The notes: generated by a model from the letters alone, not told the origin. 58,304 nt of DNA from Chitinophaga pinensis (GCA_945876095.1 CAMCMP010000022.1:1-58304); one strand, 5' to 3'. Shown: positions 17,398 to 27,004, counted from the stretch's first letter. Program-made: numbers and translations.

Positions 17398-17982
17398 TTA
17401 GCTGTAGTAGGGGTTAATCATATAATAAACAATTACCCCAGTAATGGCTACATAAAACCATACAGGCCAGGTGATCCTGGTTAGCTTTTTATGTTGCTCA
17501 TACTCGCCCGTTAGAGCTCGGTAAGCGGCAAATAATATAAAAGGCAAAATGATTGCTGCTAAAGGTATATGCGTTACTAAAATAATGTAATAAAGCGTTC
17601 TTAAGCCTCCCACTTGTAACCTCTCCGCATCATCCACCAATCCATCGTGATTGATATCGCCGTATTTAGTTTCTCCAGCCAATAAATGATGCCCTATATA
17701 ACACAGAAGAAATAATATTGACAACGCCATCGCGCTTAGCATAATCATTTTGTGCAAAGAATATTTCTTTTGCTTAATTGCAATCAAGCCTGCAAGTAAT
17801 AAAAAAGCCACGATCGAATTAATTACAGCATTGGCCTTTGCAAATAAGTGTGGATTAAAACCTAGATCAATAATTAACTTATATTTTGACAAAAAAGCAA
17901 CCGCTACAAAAACAATAATAGAAACAGTCCAGATTAATATTTTGGCTTTCTGATCATTTTTCTCAATGGAAGGTTGTAACAT
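17398..17982 (-). CDS. DUF420 membrane protein with an EF-hand-type loop
   Basis: A 194-residue membrane protein with about five transmembrane helices, matching DUF420, a family usually encoded with heme-copper oxidases and implicated in their assembly. Histidines at helix ends (LHKM, GHHL, THIPL) fit the family. Unusually, the loop at residues 109-120 reads DINHDGLVDDAE, with acidic or Asn residues at positions 1, 3, 5, 9 and 12 and Gly at 6, exactly the canonical EF-hand calcium loop. It is the last gene of the respiratory block, 33 nt after SCO1. Confidence 0.85.
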   Translation of the reverse strand: MLQPSIEKNDQKAKILIWTVSIIVFVAVAFLSKYKLIIDLGFNPHLFAKANAVINSIVAFLLLAGLIAIKQKKYSLHKMIMLSAMALSILFLLCYIGHHLLAGETKYGDINHDGLVDDAERLQVGGLRTLYYIILVTHIPLAAIILPFILFAAYRALTGEYEQHKKLTRITWPVWFYVAITGVIVYYMINPYYS

Positions 17983-18015
17983 ATTTTTAATTTAAATTTT
18001 CAGACAATAAATAGA

Positions 18016-18726
18016 TTAGCCAAAAAGCTCGTTTAAAAATTCTTGGAAGGTTCGTTTTTTTCTTTTTTCCAACATCAACAAAGGAATATCTCTTACCAAT
18101 TTAGCTTGCTTAATAGTATCAAATCCATTGTACCATCCTCTTACCACCCTATCTCTATCTAATAAGAAAAAGTATTCTGTATGAGGAAAGGCAGTGTCAG
18201 CACCAACATCTGCTATATTGGCTTTAATTTCATGCAAAGCAAAATCATAGATGCTTTTTTTATCGCCCGTCACAAACCACCAGCTATCATGATTGGATGT
18301 AAACTGATTGGCAAATTTTCTTAATTGAGGTACAGAATCATGGGTTGGGTCAATGCTAATAGAGATAAACTGAACGATGCTGTCTTTGCTATTGACAAAA
18401 GAATTTTGAAGTCGTTTCATACTTTTAGCCATACTCGGACAAATAGTAGGGCACCTTGAAAAGAAGAAATCAATCACTAGTATTTTTCCCTTCAAAGAAT
18501 CTAGGGTAACGGTTTTTCCCAATTGATTAGTGAAAGTCATATTGGATGCCTTATGCCAAATAGTATCAGTAATAACTTTGCCGTTTTTTTTAATTACAGT
18601 TACGCTATCATAAAAATAACGTCGGGGCATATTGACCGCCTTGTCACTATAATATTTTACTAAATAGTAACCCGTTAGCGGAAAAAAAAACGCCAATAAC
18701 AATCCTAATAAGGCCCTTCTGTTCAT
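18016..18726 (-). CDS. sco1: SCO1/SenC copper chaperone
   Basis: Membrane-anchored thioredoxin-fold protein that delivers copper to the CuA site of oxidase subunit II. The 236-residue product has an N-terminal membrane anchor (LLGLLLAFFFPLTGYYLV). The copper ligands are Cys92 and Cys96 in CPTICP and His182 in FPHTEYFFLLD, all conserved. It lies downstream of ctaF, but a strong intrinsic terminator (18753-18789) separates it from that gene, so expression may be partly uncoupled. It pairs with DUF420 at the end of the cluster. Confidence 0.93.
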   Translation of the reverse strand: MNRRALLGLLLAFFFPLTGYYLVKYYSDKAVNMPRRYFYDSVTVIKKNGKVITDTIWHKASNMTFTNQLGKTVTLDSLKGKILVIDFFFSRCPTICPSMAKSMKRLQNSFVNSKDSIVQFISISIDPTHDSVPQLRKFANQFTSNHDSWWFVTGDKKSIYDFALHEIKANIADVGADTAFPHTEYFFLLDRDRVVRGWYNGFDTIKQAKLVRDIPLLMLEKRKKRTFQEFLNELFG

Positions 18727-18752
18727 ATTATTTTAGTTAAGTTGAACTAACA

Positions 18753-18789
18753 AAAAACCATCGTTCCTGACAATTGGACGATGGTTTTT
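18753..18789 (-). terminator. strong intrinsic terminator between ctaF and SCO1
   Basis: Perfect 12-bp arms AAAAACCATCGT (18753-18764) and ACGATGGTTTTT (18778-18789), loop 13 nt. Read on the minus strand the hairpin is followed by TTTTTTG. It lies 20 nt past the ctaF stop and 26 nt before the SCO1 start, inside the respiratory gene run. Confidence 0.85.
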
Positions 18790-18809
18790 AAAATATTTAA
18801 TTCAAAAAA

Positions 18810-19241
18810 TTAATCTTTTGCTCCATGTTCCTTTGCAGCAGGGGCTACTTTTTCAATCTTTACCTCTGTACGGTTGTAGCGATTTCGCAAATTTTTCCAG
18901 CTATCTCCATCCCAAAGGAAGGCAGCGATAAACCAAATAAATAAACAAAGAGGTACTATAATCGTCATGATCAAATTTCTAACTTCATCACCCAAATGCA
19001 TAAAGATAGAGACAATATAGTAAGCTTTTGCTAGCGTCAAAATACACACCATTCCTTTGAAGGCAAGTACCAAGGTATGGTTTGGATTTTCACCTTTGTG
19101 AATATTGTAAATCAATAATCCCAATATAAGTTCAACAATCGTTAAAGCAGATAGAAGCCAAAATGTTTTCCATATTTGTTTAGTGCCACCGGAGTGATCA
19201 GGATGAAAAGTAATTTCTGGAGAAGAAGCGTGTTCTGACAT
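18810..19241 (-). CDS. ctaF: cytochrome c oxidase subunit IV (prokaryotic type)
   Basis: A 143-residue small oxidase subunit with three hydrophobic helices (IWKTFWLLSALTIVELILGL, MVCILTLAKAYYIVSIFMHL and LIMTIIVPLCLFIWFIAAFL). The segment around AKAYYIVSIFMHLGDE is the characteristic signature of CyoD/CtaF-like subunits. It follows the two subunit III genes and precedes a terminator, so it is probably the end of the main oxidase transcript. Confidence 0.9.
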   Translation of the reverse strand: MSEHASSPEITFHPDHSGGTKQIWKTFWLLSALTIVELILGLLIYNIHKGENPNHTLVLAFKGMVCILTLAKAYYIVSIFMHLGDEVRNLIMTIIVPLCLFIWFIAAFLWDGDSWKNLRNRYNRTEVKIEKVAPAAKEHGAKD

Positions 19242-19286
19242 AATTCGTTTATTGGTTAATCAAATAATTCGATGAATAATTAATTA

Positions 19287-20162
19287 TTATATTAGATAAA
19301 AACAAAGGAATACAAATACCCAAACTAAATCCACAAAATGCCAATATAAACCAGCTTTTTCAATCATTTCATAATGACCACGTTGATCAAAGTGTCCTAG
19401 CTTTGTTTTAATGTACATTATAATATTGATGATTACACCAGAAAATACATGGAATCCATGGAAACCAGTGATACCAAAGAAGTATCCACCAAATGCAATT
19501 GGTCCAGTTTGGCTAGCATGCAAATCAGCTGATTCAATGAATTTGATCAATTCAGCATTTGACATTGCTGCTACATTATGAACTTCAGTACCATGATGGA
19601 GAGAAGCGGCAATAGCTGCCAACTGAGTTTGAGGTGTATTTTGTAAAGCCGCAGCTACTGCTTCATGAGATACTGCAGCGCCCCAAGGATTTGTTTTAAC
19701 CGTCGTAGGTAAAACAGATAAAGTACCATCATTTAGCAATGCCACATGTTCGCCTGTTAGTAAATGCGTCCACTCCCAAGCCTGACAGCTTAAGAAAGCG
19801 ATACCTCCAATAATAGTCAATATCATGTATTTTTCTACGCCCTTGCGATTCATGTTATGTCCTTCATGAACAGCCAATACCATCGTAACTGAACTAGCGA
19901 TCAAAATGAAAGTCATTAGACTTACAAATGCTAAAGGAAGATTTGCGTGTCCTGCAAAAGGAAAAGAATTGAACACTTGGTTAGGGTCGGCCCAATCATT
20001 TACACTAAACCGAATGGTTCCATAGCTGATAAGAAAGGCGCCAAAAGTAAAGGCGTCACTCATTAGGAAATACCACATCATCACTTTTCCATAACTAGCA
20101 TTGAAAGGGCTTTTACCCCCGCTCCACCATTTTGTTCCTTGCTGTACTGCTGCTGTAGACAT
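19287..20162 (-). CDS. ctaE: cytochrome c oxidase subunit III with soluble insert
   Basis: Subunit III of the heme-copper oxidase, 291 residues. Family helices and motifs: MMWYFLMSDAFTFGAFLISY, HEGHNMNRKGVEKYM, FFGITGFHGFHVFSGV and the C-terminal LYWHFVDLVWVFVFLCFYL. Between helices (about residues 133-215) is a non-hydrophobic insert of roughly 80 residues containing LSVLPTTVKTNPWGA and AVAAALQNTPQTQLAAIAAS, absent from compact subunits III. A second, shorter subunit III gene lies just upstream. Order and strand fit the caa3-type cluster. Confidence 0.93.
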   Translation of the reverse strand: MSTAAVQQGTKWWSGGKSPFNASYGKVMMWYFLMSDAFTFGAFLISYGTIRFSVNDWADPNQVFNSFPFAGHANLPLAFVSLMTFILIASSVTMVLAVHEGHNMNRKGVEKYMILTIIGGIAFLSCQAWEWTHLLTGEHVALLNDGTLSVLPTTVKTNPWGAAVSHEAVAAALQNTPQTQLAAIAASLHHGTEVHNVAAMSNAELIKFIESADLHASQTGPIAFGGYFFGITGFHGFHVFSGVIINIIMYIKTKLGHFDQRGHYEMIEKAGLYWHFVDLVWVFVFLCFYLI

Positions 20163-20266
20163 TAATAAAACTTTATTTTATAAAAAATATTTATTCAAAA
20201 AATAATTCCTTCAAAAAAACTGGCAATTATGTAAATTCTCAATGCCTATAAAATGCTTTATAAATA

Positions 20267-20833
20267 TTATCGAATCATCAATAAAAAAACCAATAAATAG
20301 ATCCACAAAATATCTACAAAATGCCAATAAGTACTGATTACTTCTAAAGGCACAATATTATAATTTCTTACTTTGGCACTAAATGCATTGGCAAATAAAA
20401 CCAATAATGCAATCACTCCTCCCAATACATGCAGTGAATGTAAACCTACTATCACATACAAAAAAGAAAAAGATACATTTTTAGTTAGGGTAATTCCTTT
20501 TATCCATAACTGATTGAACCCAATTCCCTGCATCACAATAAACAATAAACCTAATAACAACGAAACAATCACTAATCCTCTATACTTTGCCATTTCACGC
20601 TGTTTAAAAGCCTTGTGCGATAATTGCAAAGTGATACTACTGATAATAATAACTACCGTTGAGTACCAAAAAATCAATGGTAAATCAAAGGTTGTCCAAT
20701 TGGCCTGATTACGTTTAACTATATAAGCACTCGTTAATCCAGCAAACATCATAATAATACTTGCTATGCCCGCCCAAAGGGTAAACATAGTAGGATGGAT
20801 TTTTTTACTTTGCTTGATTGTCACTGTACTCAT
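20267..20833 (-). CDS. cytochrome c oxidase subunit III, short second copy
   Basis: A 188-residue, five-helix member of the subunit III family: ITLQLSHKAFKQREMAKYRG, VIVGLHSLHVLGGVIALLVL and the C-terminal TYWHFVDILWIYLLVFLLM. It lacks the insert seen in the neighbouring 291-residue subunit III. Paired subunit III-like genes are usual in Bacteroidota ACIII-caa3 clusters; the two may both be part of the same oxidase. It lies between ctaB and ctaE. Confidence 0.9.
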   Translation of the reverse strand: MSTVTIKQSKKIHPTMFTLWAGIASIIMMFAGLTSAYIVKRNQANWTTFDLPLIFWYSTVVIIISSITLQLSHKAFKQREMAKYRGLVIVSLLLGLLFIVMQGIGFNQLWIKGITLTKNVSFSFLYVIVGLHSLHVLGGVIALLVLFANAFSAKVRNYNIVPLEVISTYWHFVDILWIYLLVFLLMIR

Positions 20834-20892
20834 ATAATTGATCCCAGTAAAGGGATTATTTTAAATTTTAAAACTAGTCATCAAAACAGTTG

Positions 20893-21810
20893 TCAATTTT
20901 TAATCACCTTATCTGCCAACAAGGCAATGAACACAACTGCCAAATAAAAATAAGAACTAAACATTACCCTTCTTGCACTAGCCACATCCATCTTGATATA
21001 CAAACGAATGCTCAAAGCGATCATTGCGATATTACAAACCATCAATATCCACAAACTAGTAATGCCACTAATATTATAATAATAAGGCAGTACGCCAATG
21101 GGCAGCATCAAAGTGCTGTACATAATGGTTTGAATTGCTGTGAATTTAGTGGGTCCTTTATCGCTCGGCAATAGTTTAAAACCTGCCGTGCTATAATCTT
21201 TGTGAGCAACCCAAGCAATTGCCCAAAAATGAGGAAACTGCCAAATGAATTGAATTGCAAAGATTACCCAACCGCCCGTCCACTCTATTGGACTGTCGTA
21301 ATAAGCTGCTGCCCAACCAATCAAGCAGGGTAAAGCGCCCGGTAATCCACCCACCAAAACTGCTACTGAATTTACTTTTTTTAAGGGCGTATAAATAAAG
21401 CCATAAATAAATAAACTCAATAAACCAATCAAAGAACTTTGCCAATTAAATATCTGTAGCATTATTAGCAATCCTGCCACTCCTATGATGATCGCAAAAA
21501 CCGTTGCATGATTCGCGCTCATTCTACCACTTGCCACTGGTCTACCTGCTGTCCTTTTCATCAAAGCGTCGGTATCCTTTTCTAAAATCTGGTTAATGGT
21601 GTTAGCAGAACCAGTGATGAGCATGCCTGCTAAAAACAATAACAGCACATGTGATACATTTCGATAATCAGTAGCTAGTAGATAACTAACTACCGTGCTA
21701 AATACTACCAAAAAACTCAATGTGAATTTGATTAGTTGAAAATAATCTTTCACAACTGATACCAATGCTACTGAAGCAGATTTGGTTATGGTAGTTTTAT
21801 CATTCGACAT
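20893..21810 (-). CDS. ctaB: protoheme IX farnesyltransferase (heme O synthase)
   Basis: Attaches a farnesyl group to heme b to make heme O, the precursor of heme A for the oxidase. The ATG at 21808-21810 is preferred to an upstream TTG. The 305-residue polytopic protein has the UbiA-type signature NTINQILEKDTDALMKRTAGR with the DxxxD residues, and the second Asp-rich segment FWAIAWVAHKDYSTAGFKLL. It is located between ctaD and the subunit III genes, as in many oxidase clusters. Confidence 0.95.
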   Translation of the reverse strand: MSNDKTTITKSASVALVSVVKDYFQLIKFTLSFLVVFSTVVSYLLATDYRNVSHVLLLFLAGMLITGSANTINQILEKDTDALMKRTAGRPVASGRMSANHATVFAIIIGVAGLLIMLQIFNWQSSLIGLLSLFIYGFIYTPLKKVNSVAVLVGGLPGALPCLIGWAAAYYDSPIEWTGGWVIFAIQFIWQFPHFWAIAWVAHKDYSTAGFKLLPSDKGPTKFTAIQTIMYSTLMLPIGVLPYYYNISGITSLWILMVCNIAMIALSIRLYIKMDVASARRVMFSSYFYLAVVFIALLADKVIKN

Positions 21811-21884
21811 CCTTATCAAAAATCTTTTTTTATAGTACGCTACAAAATCATTCCACCCTCCTTAATCTACTCTTTACATCACTG

Positions 21885-23702
21885 CTAGTGATGACTTTCG
21901 TTTTCCCCTATTGGTTCTGTCTGAGGGATAAACTCTCTTCCATCTTTTCCGTAATCATATGCTCCACGATATACTTCAGGAATTTCACCCACCCAATTGC
22001 CATGACCAGGACGAATAGGTGTAGTCCACTCCAATGTATTAGCACCCCAAGGATTAAGATCTTTAACTTTTCTTCCTTTAAAAATGCTATAGAAAAAGTT
22101 AAATACAAATAATAATTGAACAGCAAATACGATCAAGGCTACAAAGCTGATGAACTCATTCAATCCTCCAAACATTTTAAAAGACTCCCAATTAGAGAAA
22201 TCATAATAACGGCGTGGCATACCTGCTAAACCTTCATAATGCATTGGCCAAAAAATTAAGTAGGCGCCAGCGATAGTAACCCAGAAATGGATATACCCTA
22301 GCGTATTGTTTAAAAAGCGACCATACATTTTAGGAAACCAATGATAAACACCGGCAAACATACCCATGAAGGAAGCAACTCCCATTACAATATGAAAATG
22401 CGCTACCACAAAATACGTGTCATGTAAGTGAATGTCTAGCGCTGAATTTCCAAGAAAAATACCTGTTAATCCACCACTGATAAATAGACTTACAAATCCG
22501 ATGGCAAATAACATGGCAGGTGTAAAGCGAATATTAGCACGCCACAAAGTAGTAAGCCAGTTAAACACCTTGATTGCAGAAGGTACTGCAATCAATAAGG
22601 TAAGCAATACGAAGAAAGCCCCCAAGAAAGGATTCAGTCCAGTAACAAACATATGATGCGCCCAAACTAAAAATGCAAGGATTGCAATAGCGAATAGAGA
22701 TCCAACCATTGCCATATAACCAAATATCGGTTTGCGACTATTCACAGAAATAATTTCAGAAGACATACCCATTGCCGGCAACAAAATAATGTACACTTCT
22801 GGATGACCTAGGAACCAAAATAAATGTTGGAAGAGAATGGCACTTCCTCCTTCGTTCGGTAATATTTTTCCGTTTACTACGATATCACTTAAGAAGAAAC
22901 TAGTTCCCAAATTTCTATCAAATAAAAGTAGAATAGCTCCAGACAATAAAACAGGGAAAGAAAGAACTCCTAACACGGCTGTAAAAAATAAAGCCCAAAT
23001 AGTAAGCGGCATACGAGTCATACTCATACCCTTGGTACGCATGTTTAAGATAGTAGTAATATAATTTAATCCGCCCAACAAAGAGCTAACAACAAACATT
23101 GCCATACTTGCTAACCAAAGATCCATTCCAATTTTTGAACCACTAGAAGCATCTCCCAAAGCACTTAATGGAGGATAGATTGTCCAACCACCACTAGCTG
23201 GTCCAGTTTGAACAAATAAGGAAGAGAACATAATAATAGAAGCCAAAAAGAAAAACCAATAACTCAACATATTCAACATGGGTGAAGCCATATCTCTTGC
23301 ACCAATTTGTAAAGGAATAAGAAAGTTAGCAAAGGTTCCACTTAACCCAGCAGTCAATACAAAAAATACCAAAATAGTTCCATGCATGGTAACTAATGCA
23401 TAGTAAAATTCAGGTTGTAATTTTCCGCCTTTCGCCCAATGGCCTAATAAGTCTTCCAACCAAGGGAATGTAGAGTTAGGGTAACCCAACTGAAGACGAA
23501 ATAATACAGAAAATAATCCGCCAATGATTGCCCAGATCATTCCTGTTATTAAGAATTGTCTTGCGATCATTTTATGATCCTGACTAAATACATACTTGCT
23601 AATAAATGTTTCGTGGTGCTCGTGATGTTCATGATGAGCATCATGATGGACTCCATGAACTTCTGCTTCTTGTGCTGTTTGTACTGTTGCTGTGTTACTC
23701 AT
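21885..23702 (-). CDS. ctaD: cytochrome c oxidase subunit I
   Basis: Catalytic heme-copper subunit of 605 residues with about 12 helices. Ligands and motifs are visible: TMHGTILVFF (low-spin heme His), GHPEVYIILLPAMGM (CuB His cross-linked to Tyr), WAHHMFVTG (CuB His pair) and LHDTYFVVAHFHIVMG (heme a3 and heme a ligands). The N-terminus is histidine-rich (HGVHHDAHHEHHEHHE, about residues 16-31), possibly metal-binding. It is preceded by subunit II (26-nt gap) and followed by ctaB. Confidence 0.97.
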   Translation of the reverse strand: MSNTATVQTAQEAEVHGVHHDAHHEHHEHHETFISKYVFSQDHKMIARQFLITGMIWAIIGGLFSVLFRLQLGYPNSTFPWLEDLLGHWAKGGKLQPEFYYALVTMHGTILVFFVLTAGLSGTFANFLIPLQIGARDMASPMLNMLSYWFFFLASIIMFSSLFVQTGPASGGWTIYPPLSALGDASSGSKIGMDLWLASMAMFVVSSLLGGLNYITTILNMRTKGMSMTRMPLTIWALFFTAVLGVLSFPVLLSGAILLLFDRNLGTSFFLSDIVVNGKILPNEGGSAILFQHLFWFLGHPEVYIILLPAMGMSSEIISVNSRKPIFGYMAMVGSLFAIAILAFLVWAHHMFVTGLNPFLGAFFVLLTLLIAVPSAIKVFNWLTTLWRANIRFTPAMLFAIGFVSLFISGGLTGIFLGNSALDIHLHDTYFVVAHFHIVMGVASFMGMFAGVYHWFPKMYGRFLNNTLGYIHFWVTIAGAYLIFWPMHYEGLAGMPRRYYDFSNWESFKMFGGLNEFISFVALIVFAVQLLFVFNFFYSIFKGRKVKDLNPWGANTLEWTTPIRPGHGNWVGEIPEVYRGAYDYGKDGREFIPQTEPIGENESHH

Positions 23703-23728
23703 TTTTATTTCCTATTTTCTATAAAAAA

Positions 23729-24793
23729 TTAATTACCTGCAGGCATGATAGCTGCAAGTGAAGCCTTAGTTTTTGTACTATCGGTAGTTGCTGTTTTTAG
23801 AGCACCTGGTTTTTTATCTGGAAAAACGGACCAATATTCAGGTTCCAATGTTGCCAAATACTTCAGATATTCCTCTTGTGTATCTACCACAATAATACCT
23901 CGCATAGTAAAGTGGCCTTTACCACATATCTGATCACAACTCATTTCATAAACGAAATTAGGATTGCCAGTGCGTACTTTCATTTCATCGGTAGTATATA
24001 GAGGTGTAAACCATAAAGTAGTTGGTATGCCTGGTACCGCATCCATCTTCATTCTAAAATGAGGTAAACCCACGTCATGAATAACATCTTGTGCATTGAT
24101 CACAAACTTTACTGGTTTTCCAACAGGAATATGGACAGTTGCAGAAACGTGCATGTCATCCAAACTAGCCGGGTCATTAAAATCTACTCCCAAAGAATTA
24201 GAACCTTTAGTAAGTCGGTAATCTTTTTTGCCTAATATTTTATCAGCACCTGGGTAACGAAATTCCCATCCAAACTGATGTCCAGTCACTTCAATAATCA
24301 CCGAATTTTTAGGAGCTTCCCCAGTCATTTTAAACCAATATTTTAAACCAAATACTACTAATATAGTTAAGAAAATTGCAGGAACGGTAGTCCACAATAA
24401 TTCCAACTTGGTATTGTGAGGGAAATAATACGCTTTGCGATCATCTTTTTCTTGGTATTTAAAAGCAAACCAAAATAAAAGAATTTGCGTTGCAAAAAAT
24501 ACCACGCCAGTAACAGCGATGGTAATGTAAAGCATCAAGTCAATTTTCTCACCCATTTCTGATGCTGCTCCTTGAACAAATAAAGTTTTACCGTAGTACA
24601 ATTTATTACACCACCAGCAACCAATTAGTCCTAGTACAAGAAAAACTATTAATAGAAAGGCGTTAATCTTATTGTTTTGTTTACGCGATTGTTCTTCGCC
24701 TTTTAAAACACTTACATACTCACTTGCTTTCGAAATTTGAAAGATGACTATGAAAATCATTATTACTATCACTATCAACAAAATATTTGTCAT
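23729..24793 (-). CDS. ctaC: cytochrome c oxidase subunit II (CuA)
   Basis: Receives electrons at the CuA centre and passes them to subunit I. The 354-residue protein has an extra N-terminal helix, then the usual two-helix hairpin, then a periplasmic cupredoxin domain. CuA ligands: the His in VIHDVGLPH, and SCDQICGKGHFTM with two Cys, His and Met; the residue between the Cys pair is Gln where Glu is more common. There is no fused cytochrome c domain, so electrons must come from a separate c-type heme, likely ActE or ActA. Confidence 0.96.
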   Translation of the reverse strand: MTNILLIVIVIMIFIVIFQISKASEYVSVLKGEEQSRKQNNKINAFLLIVFLVLGLIGCWWCNKLYYGKTLFVQGAASEMGEKIDLMLYITIAVTGVVFFATQILLFWFAFKYQEKDDRKAYYFPHNTKLELLWTTVPAIFLTILVVFGLKYWFKMTGEAPKNSVIIEVTGHQFGWEFRYPGADKILGKKDYRLTKGSNSLGVDFNDPASLDDMHVSATVHIPVGKPVKFVINAQDVIHDVGLPHFRMKMDAVPGIPTTLWFTPLYTTDEMKVRTGNPNFVYEMSCDQICGKGHFTMRGIIVVDTQEEYLKYLATLEPEYWSVFPDKKPGALKTATTDSTKTKASLAAIMPAGN

Positions 24794-24926
24794 GTTGCAA
24801 AATTATTTTCAGTAATGGTTAATCGGTTAGTTTATTTAAAAGCTATTCTAATTAATTTTTATTAAATGGTCTAGCTCTATTTTTTATTTTAAAGTCAACT
24901 ATATTTTCATACAGTCAGCCTTGGTA

Positions 24927-26180
24927 TTAAGTGTGATGTATAATGCTTTCTTTTAAGAAGGGGTGATTTTTAGCTGTCATTGGATGACTACTTAAAAACA
25001 CACCTACTCTCCACATGATGATTCCAACAAATAAGGCAGCGATACCAAATTCAAAAGGCATCAATGCGGCATGGTTTGCAACAGTGCCTGGCATTACCAT
25101 TTGCCAAAAATCAATCCAGTGACCAAAAATAATCAATACTGCCATAATAGTCACTAATGTCCAGTTACGCTTAGCACTCTTCTTCATGAATATTAACAAA
25201 GGACTAAGAAAGTTAATTACTAGGTTTAGGAAAAATATTCCACTGAAAGGACCAGTTAAACGAATTTTGAAATAACCAGTTTCTTCAGGAATATTAGCAT
25301 ACCAAATTAGCATGTATTGAGAAAACCATAGGTATGTCCAGAATACAGAAAAGGCGAACATAAATTTACCAATATCATGTAAATGCTCATCGGTAACATA
25401 TTCTAGTTGTCCTTTATTTTTAAGGAATACAATATAAATTGCTATCAAGGACATGCCTGCTACAAATGAGCTAGCAAAAGTATACCAGCTAAACATGGTG
25501 CTATACCAATGTGCATCAATACTCATAATCCAAAGCCAAGGAATAGTAGATCCTACAGACAATCCAAAGAATACGATGAACAAAGAAGCCCACAAGATAT
25601 TTTTATTAATCCATTTTTTTCCAGTCTCATAATCCATTGGACCATTTGCATCACTTTGCAAACTAAAAGAGCGCATTTTTTGTCCGATGAACCACCAAAG
25701 AAAAACTGTAAGGATACTCCAAACGGTAAAAAATACAGGATTTAAAAATCCTTTTTTACCATTTAATATTTTATCAAATTTTGGAGAAGCAGGATTGTAC
25801 AATTCAGGGTCAATCCAATGAAAAATATCAGTTCTTCCGCCCCAAACAATTGATAACAAGATTACTAAAGTAATGATGCCCAAAACAGGTACTACACTTG
25901 AGATAGCTTCGGGAACTCTTTTTAATGCAACCTGCCAACCACCCATCGCCAATGTAGTTACCCCAATAAAAAACATACTTGCGTTGGTAATTAAAAGGAA
26001 GAAAACACTGTTTTGCAACAACACTGCCCAAAAACGGGTGCTATTTACATTTTCACCATGGCCTGCATGCTCAAAAGGATGAAATGCTATAAAGCCATAT
26101 AGCAAAGCAATTAAACCGGCGCCTATGAGGCCCTTAGTCCACTTATTATAATTTTCCGGTAACTCGAATGATTTAGACAT
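24927..26180 (-). CDS. actF: alternative complex III subunit ActF
   Basis: Integral membrane subunit of the quinol:cytochrome c oxidoreductase ACIII, 417 residues with about ten helices. Features include WIMSIDAHWYSTMFSWYTFA and FWTYLWFSQYMLIWYANIPEET, which match the NrfD-like ActF family. It is thought to form part of the quinol site/proton path together with ActC. It follows actE by 33 nt and precedes ctaC, giving the standard act-cta junction. Confidence 0.94.
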   Translation of the reverse strand: MSKSFELPENYNKWTKGLIGAGLIALLYGFIAFHPFEHAGHGENVNSTRFWAVLLQNSVFFLLITNASMFFIGVTTLAMGGWQVALKRVPEAISSVVPVLGIITLVILLSIVWGGRTDIFHWIDPELYNPASPKFDKILNGKKGFLNPVFFTVWSILTVFLWWFIGQKMRSFSLQSDANGPMDYETGKKWINKNILWASLFIVFFGLSVGSTIPWLWIMSIDAHWYSTMFSWYTFASSFVAGMSLIAIYIVFLKNKGQLEYVTDEHLHDIGKFMFAFSVFWTYLWFSQYMLIWYANIPEETGYFKIRLTGPFSGIFFLNLVINFLSPLLIFMKKSAKRNWTLVTIMAVLIIFGHWIDFWQMVMPGTVANHAALMPFEFGIAALFVGIIMWRVGVFLSSHPMTAKNHPFLKESIIHHT

Positions 26181-26213
26181 CTAAACTTGTATTTATAGTG
26201 AATGCTTTTTTTA

Positions 26214-26873
26214 TTATTTTTTTACTACCGCTGCGCTGTCTGCTTTTGGAGCAGCCGTTGCTGAACCCTTAGCTGACTCCGCCTTTGGCTGCAATGTTCT
26301 AACATACTGAATAATCTGCCAACGTTGCAATCTACTCAACTGACCTGCATAACTTCCCATATTGTTTTTTCCATAATGAATAGAGTGAAACATAGTTCCA
26401 TCTGTCATTGAAACATAAATTGGCAAAGTAAGATTAGCAATTGCCCCAATTTTTCCAGAAGTACTTAATGGGCCATTGCCTTGCGCACCAGCGCCATGAC
26501 AAATAGCACAGTTAATATTATACAGCCTTGCAGATTCTAAACTATCCTTTGTAACCAATGGAGGCAAAGGATTTTTTACTTGAGCACTCAAGGCATACCC
26601 TAATGAATCATCCGGAAGCATGTAGGGGAATAACTCTCCTCTTGCGATCGTACCTGCCACAGGCTTACTGTTATAAAAAATTTCACCCTTAGGATTTATT
26701 TCATCCGTAGTAAAAAATACAGTGTCTAAAGGTGCATAGGTTTCTAATGCACGGCTGTAGGTCATATCAGGCACATAGATTTTACCCGGCTTGCGTTTAT
26801 TTTCGCAACCTGTCATTACAGCTAACCCTGCAACTGAAAATAATAAAACGGTTATAATCGTATTTTTTTTCAT
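26214..26873 (-). CDS. actE: alternative complex III monoheme cytochrome c subunit ActE
   Basis: A 219-residue lipoprotein cytochrome c, lipidated at Cys23 (VMTGCEN). The heme motif is CAICH at residues 122-126. A Met around residue 172 (NNMGSYAGQLS) is a candidate axial ligand. In ACIII, ActE relays electrons to the acceptor cytochrome or oxidase. The C-terminus is a low-complexity Ala/Lys-rich tail (AKGSATAAPKADSAAVVKK). Confidence 0.94.
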   Translation of the reverse strand: MKKNTIITVLLFSVAGLAVMTGCENKRKPGKIYVPDMTYSRALETYAPLDTVFFTTDEINPKGEIFYNSKPVAGTIARGELFPYMLPDDSLGYALSAQVKNPLPPLVTKDSLESARLYNINCAICHGAGAQGNGPLSTSGKIGAIANLTLPIYVSMTDGTMFHSIHYGKNNMGSYAGQLSRLQRWQIIQYVRTLQPKAESAKGSATAAPKADSAAVVKK

Positions 26874-27004
26874 TCTTTCTATTTTTTCCTCCTTCCTTTT
26901 ACGAATGTTTAGGAAGGCAAATCTTACAAACTATTATATTTTAACCTAAGATTTAGACAAAGCTTTCAATCATAATAATTGAGTTCTTTTTGAAAACTAA
27001 ATTA

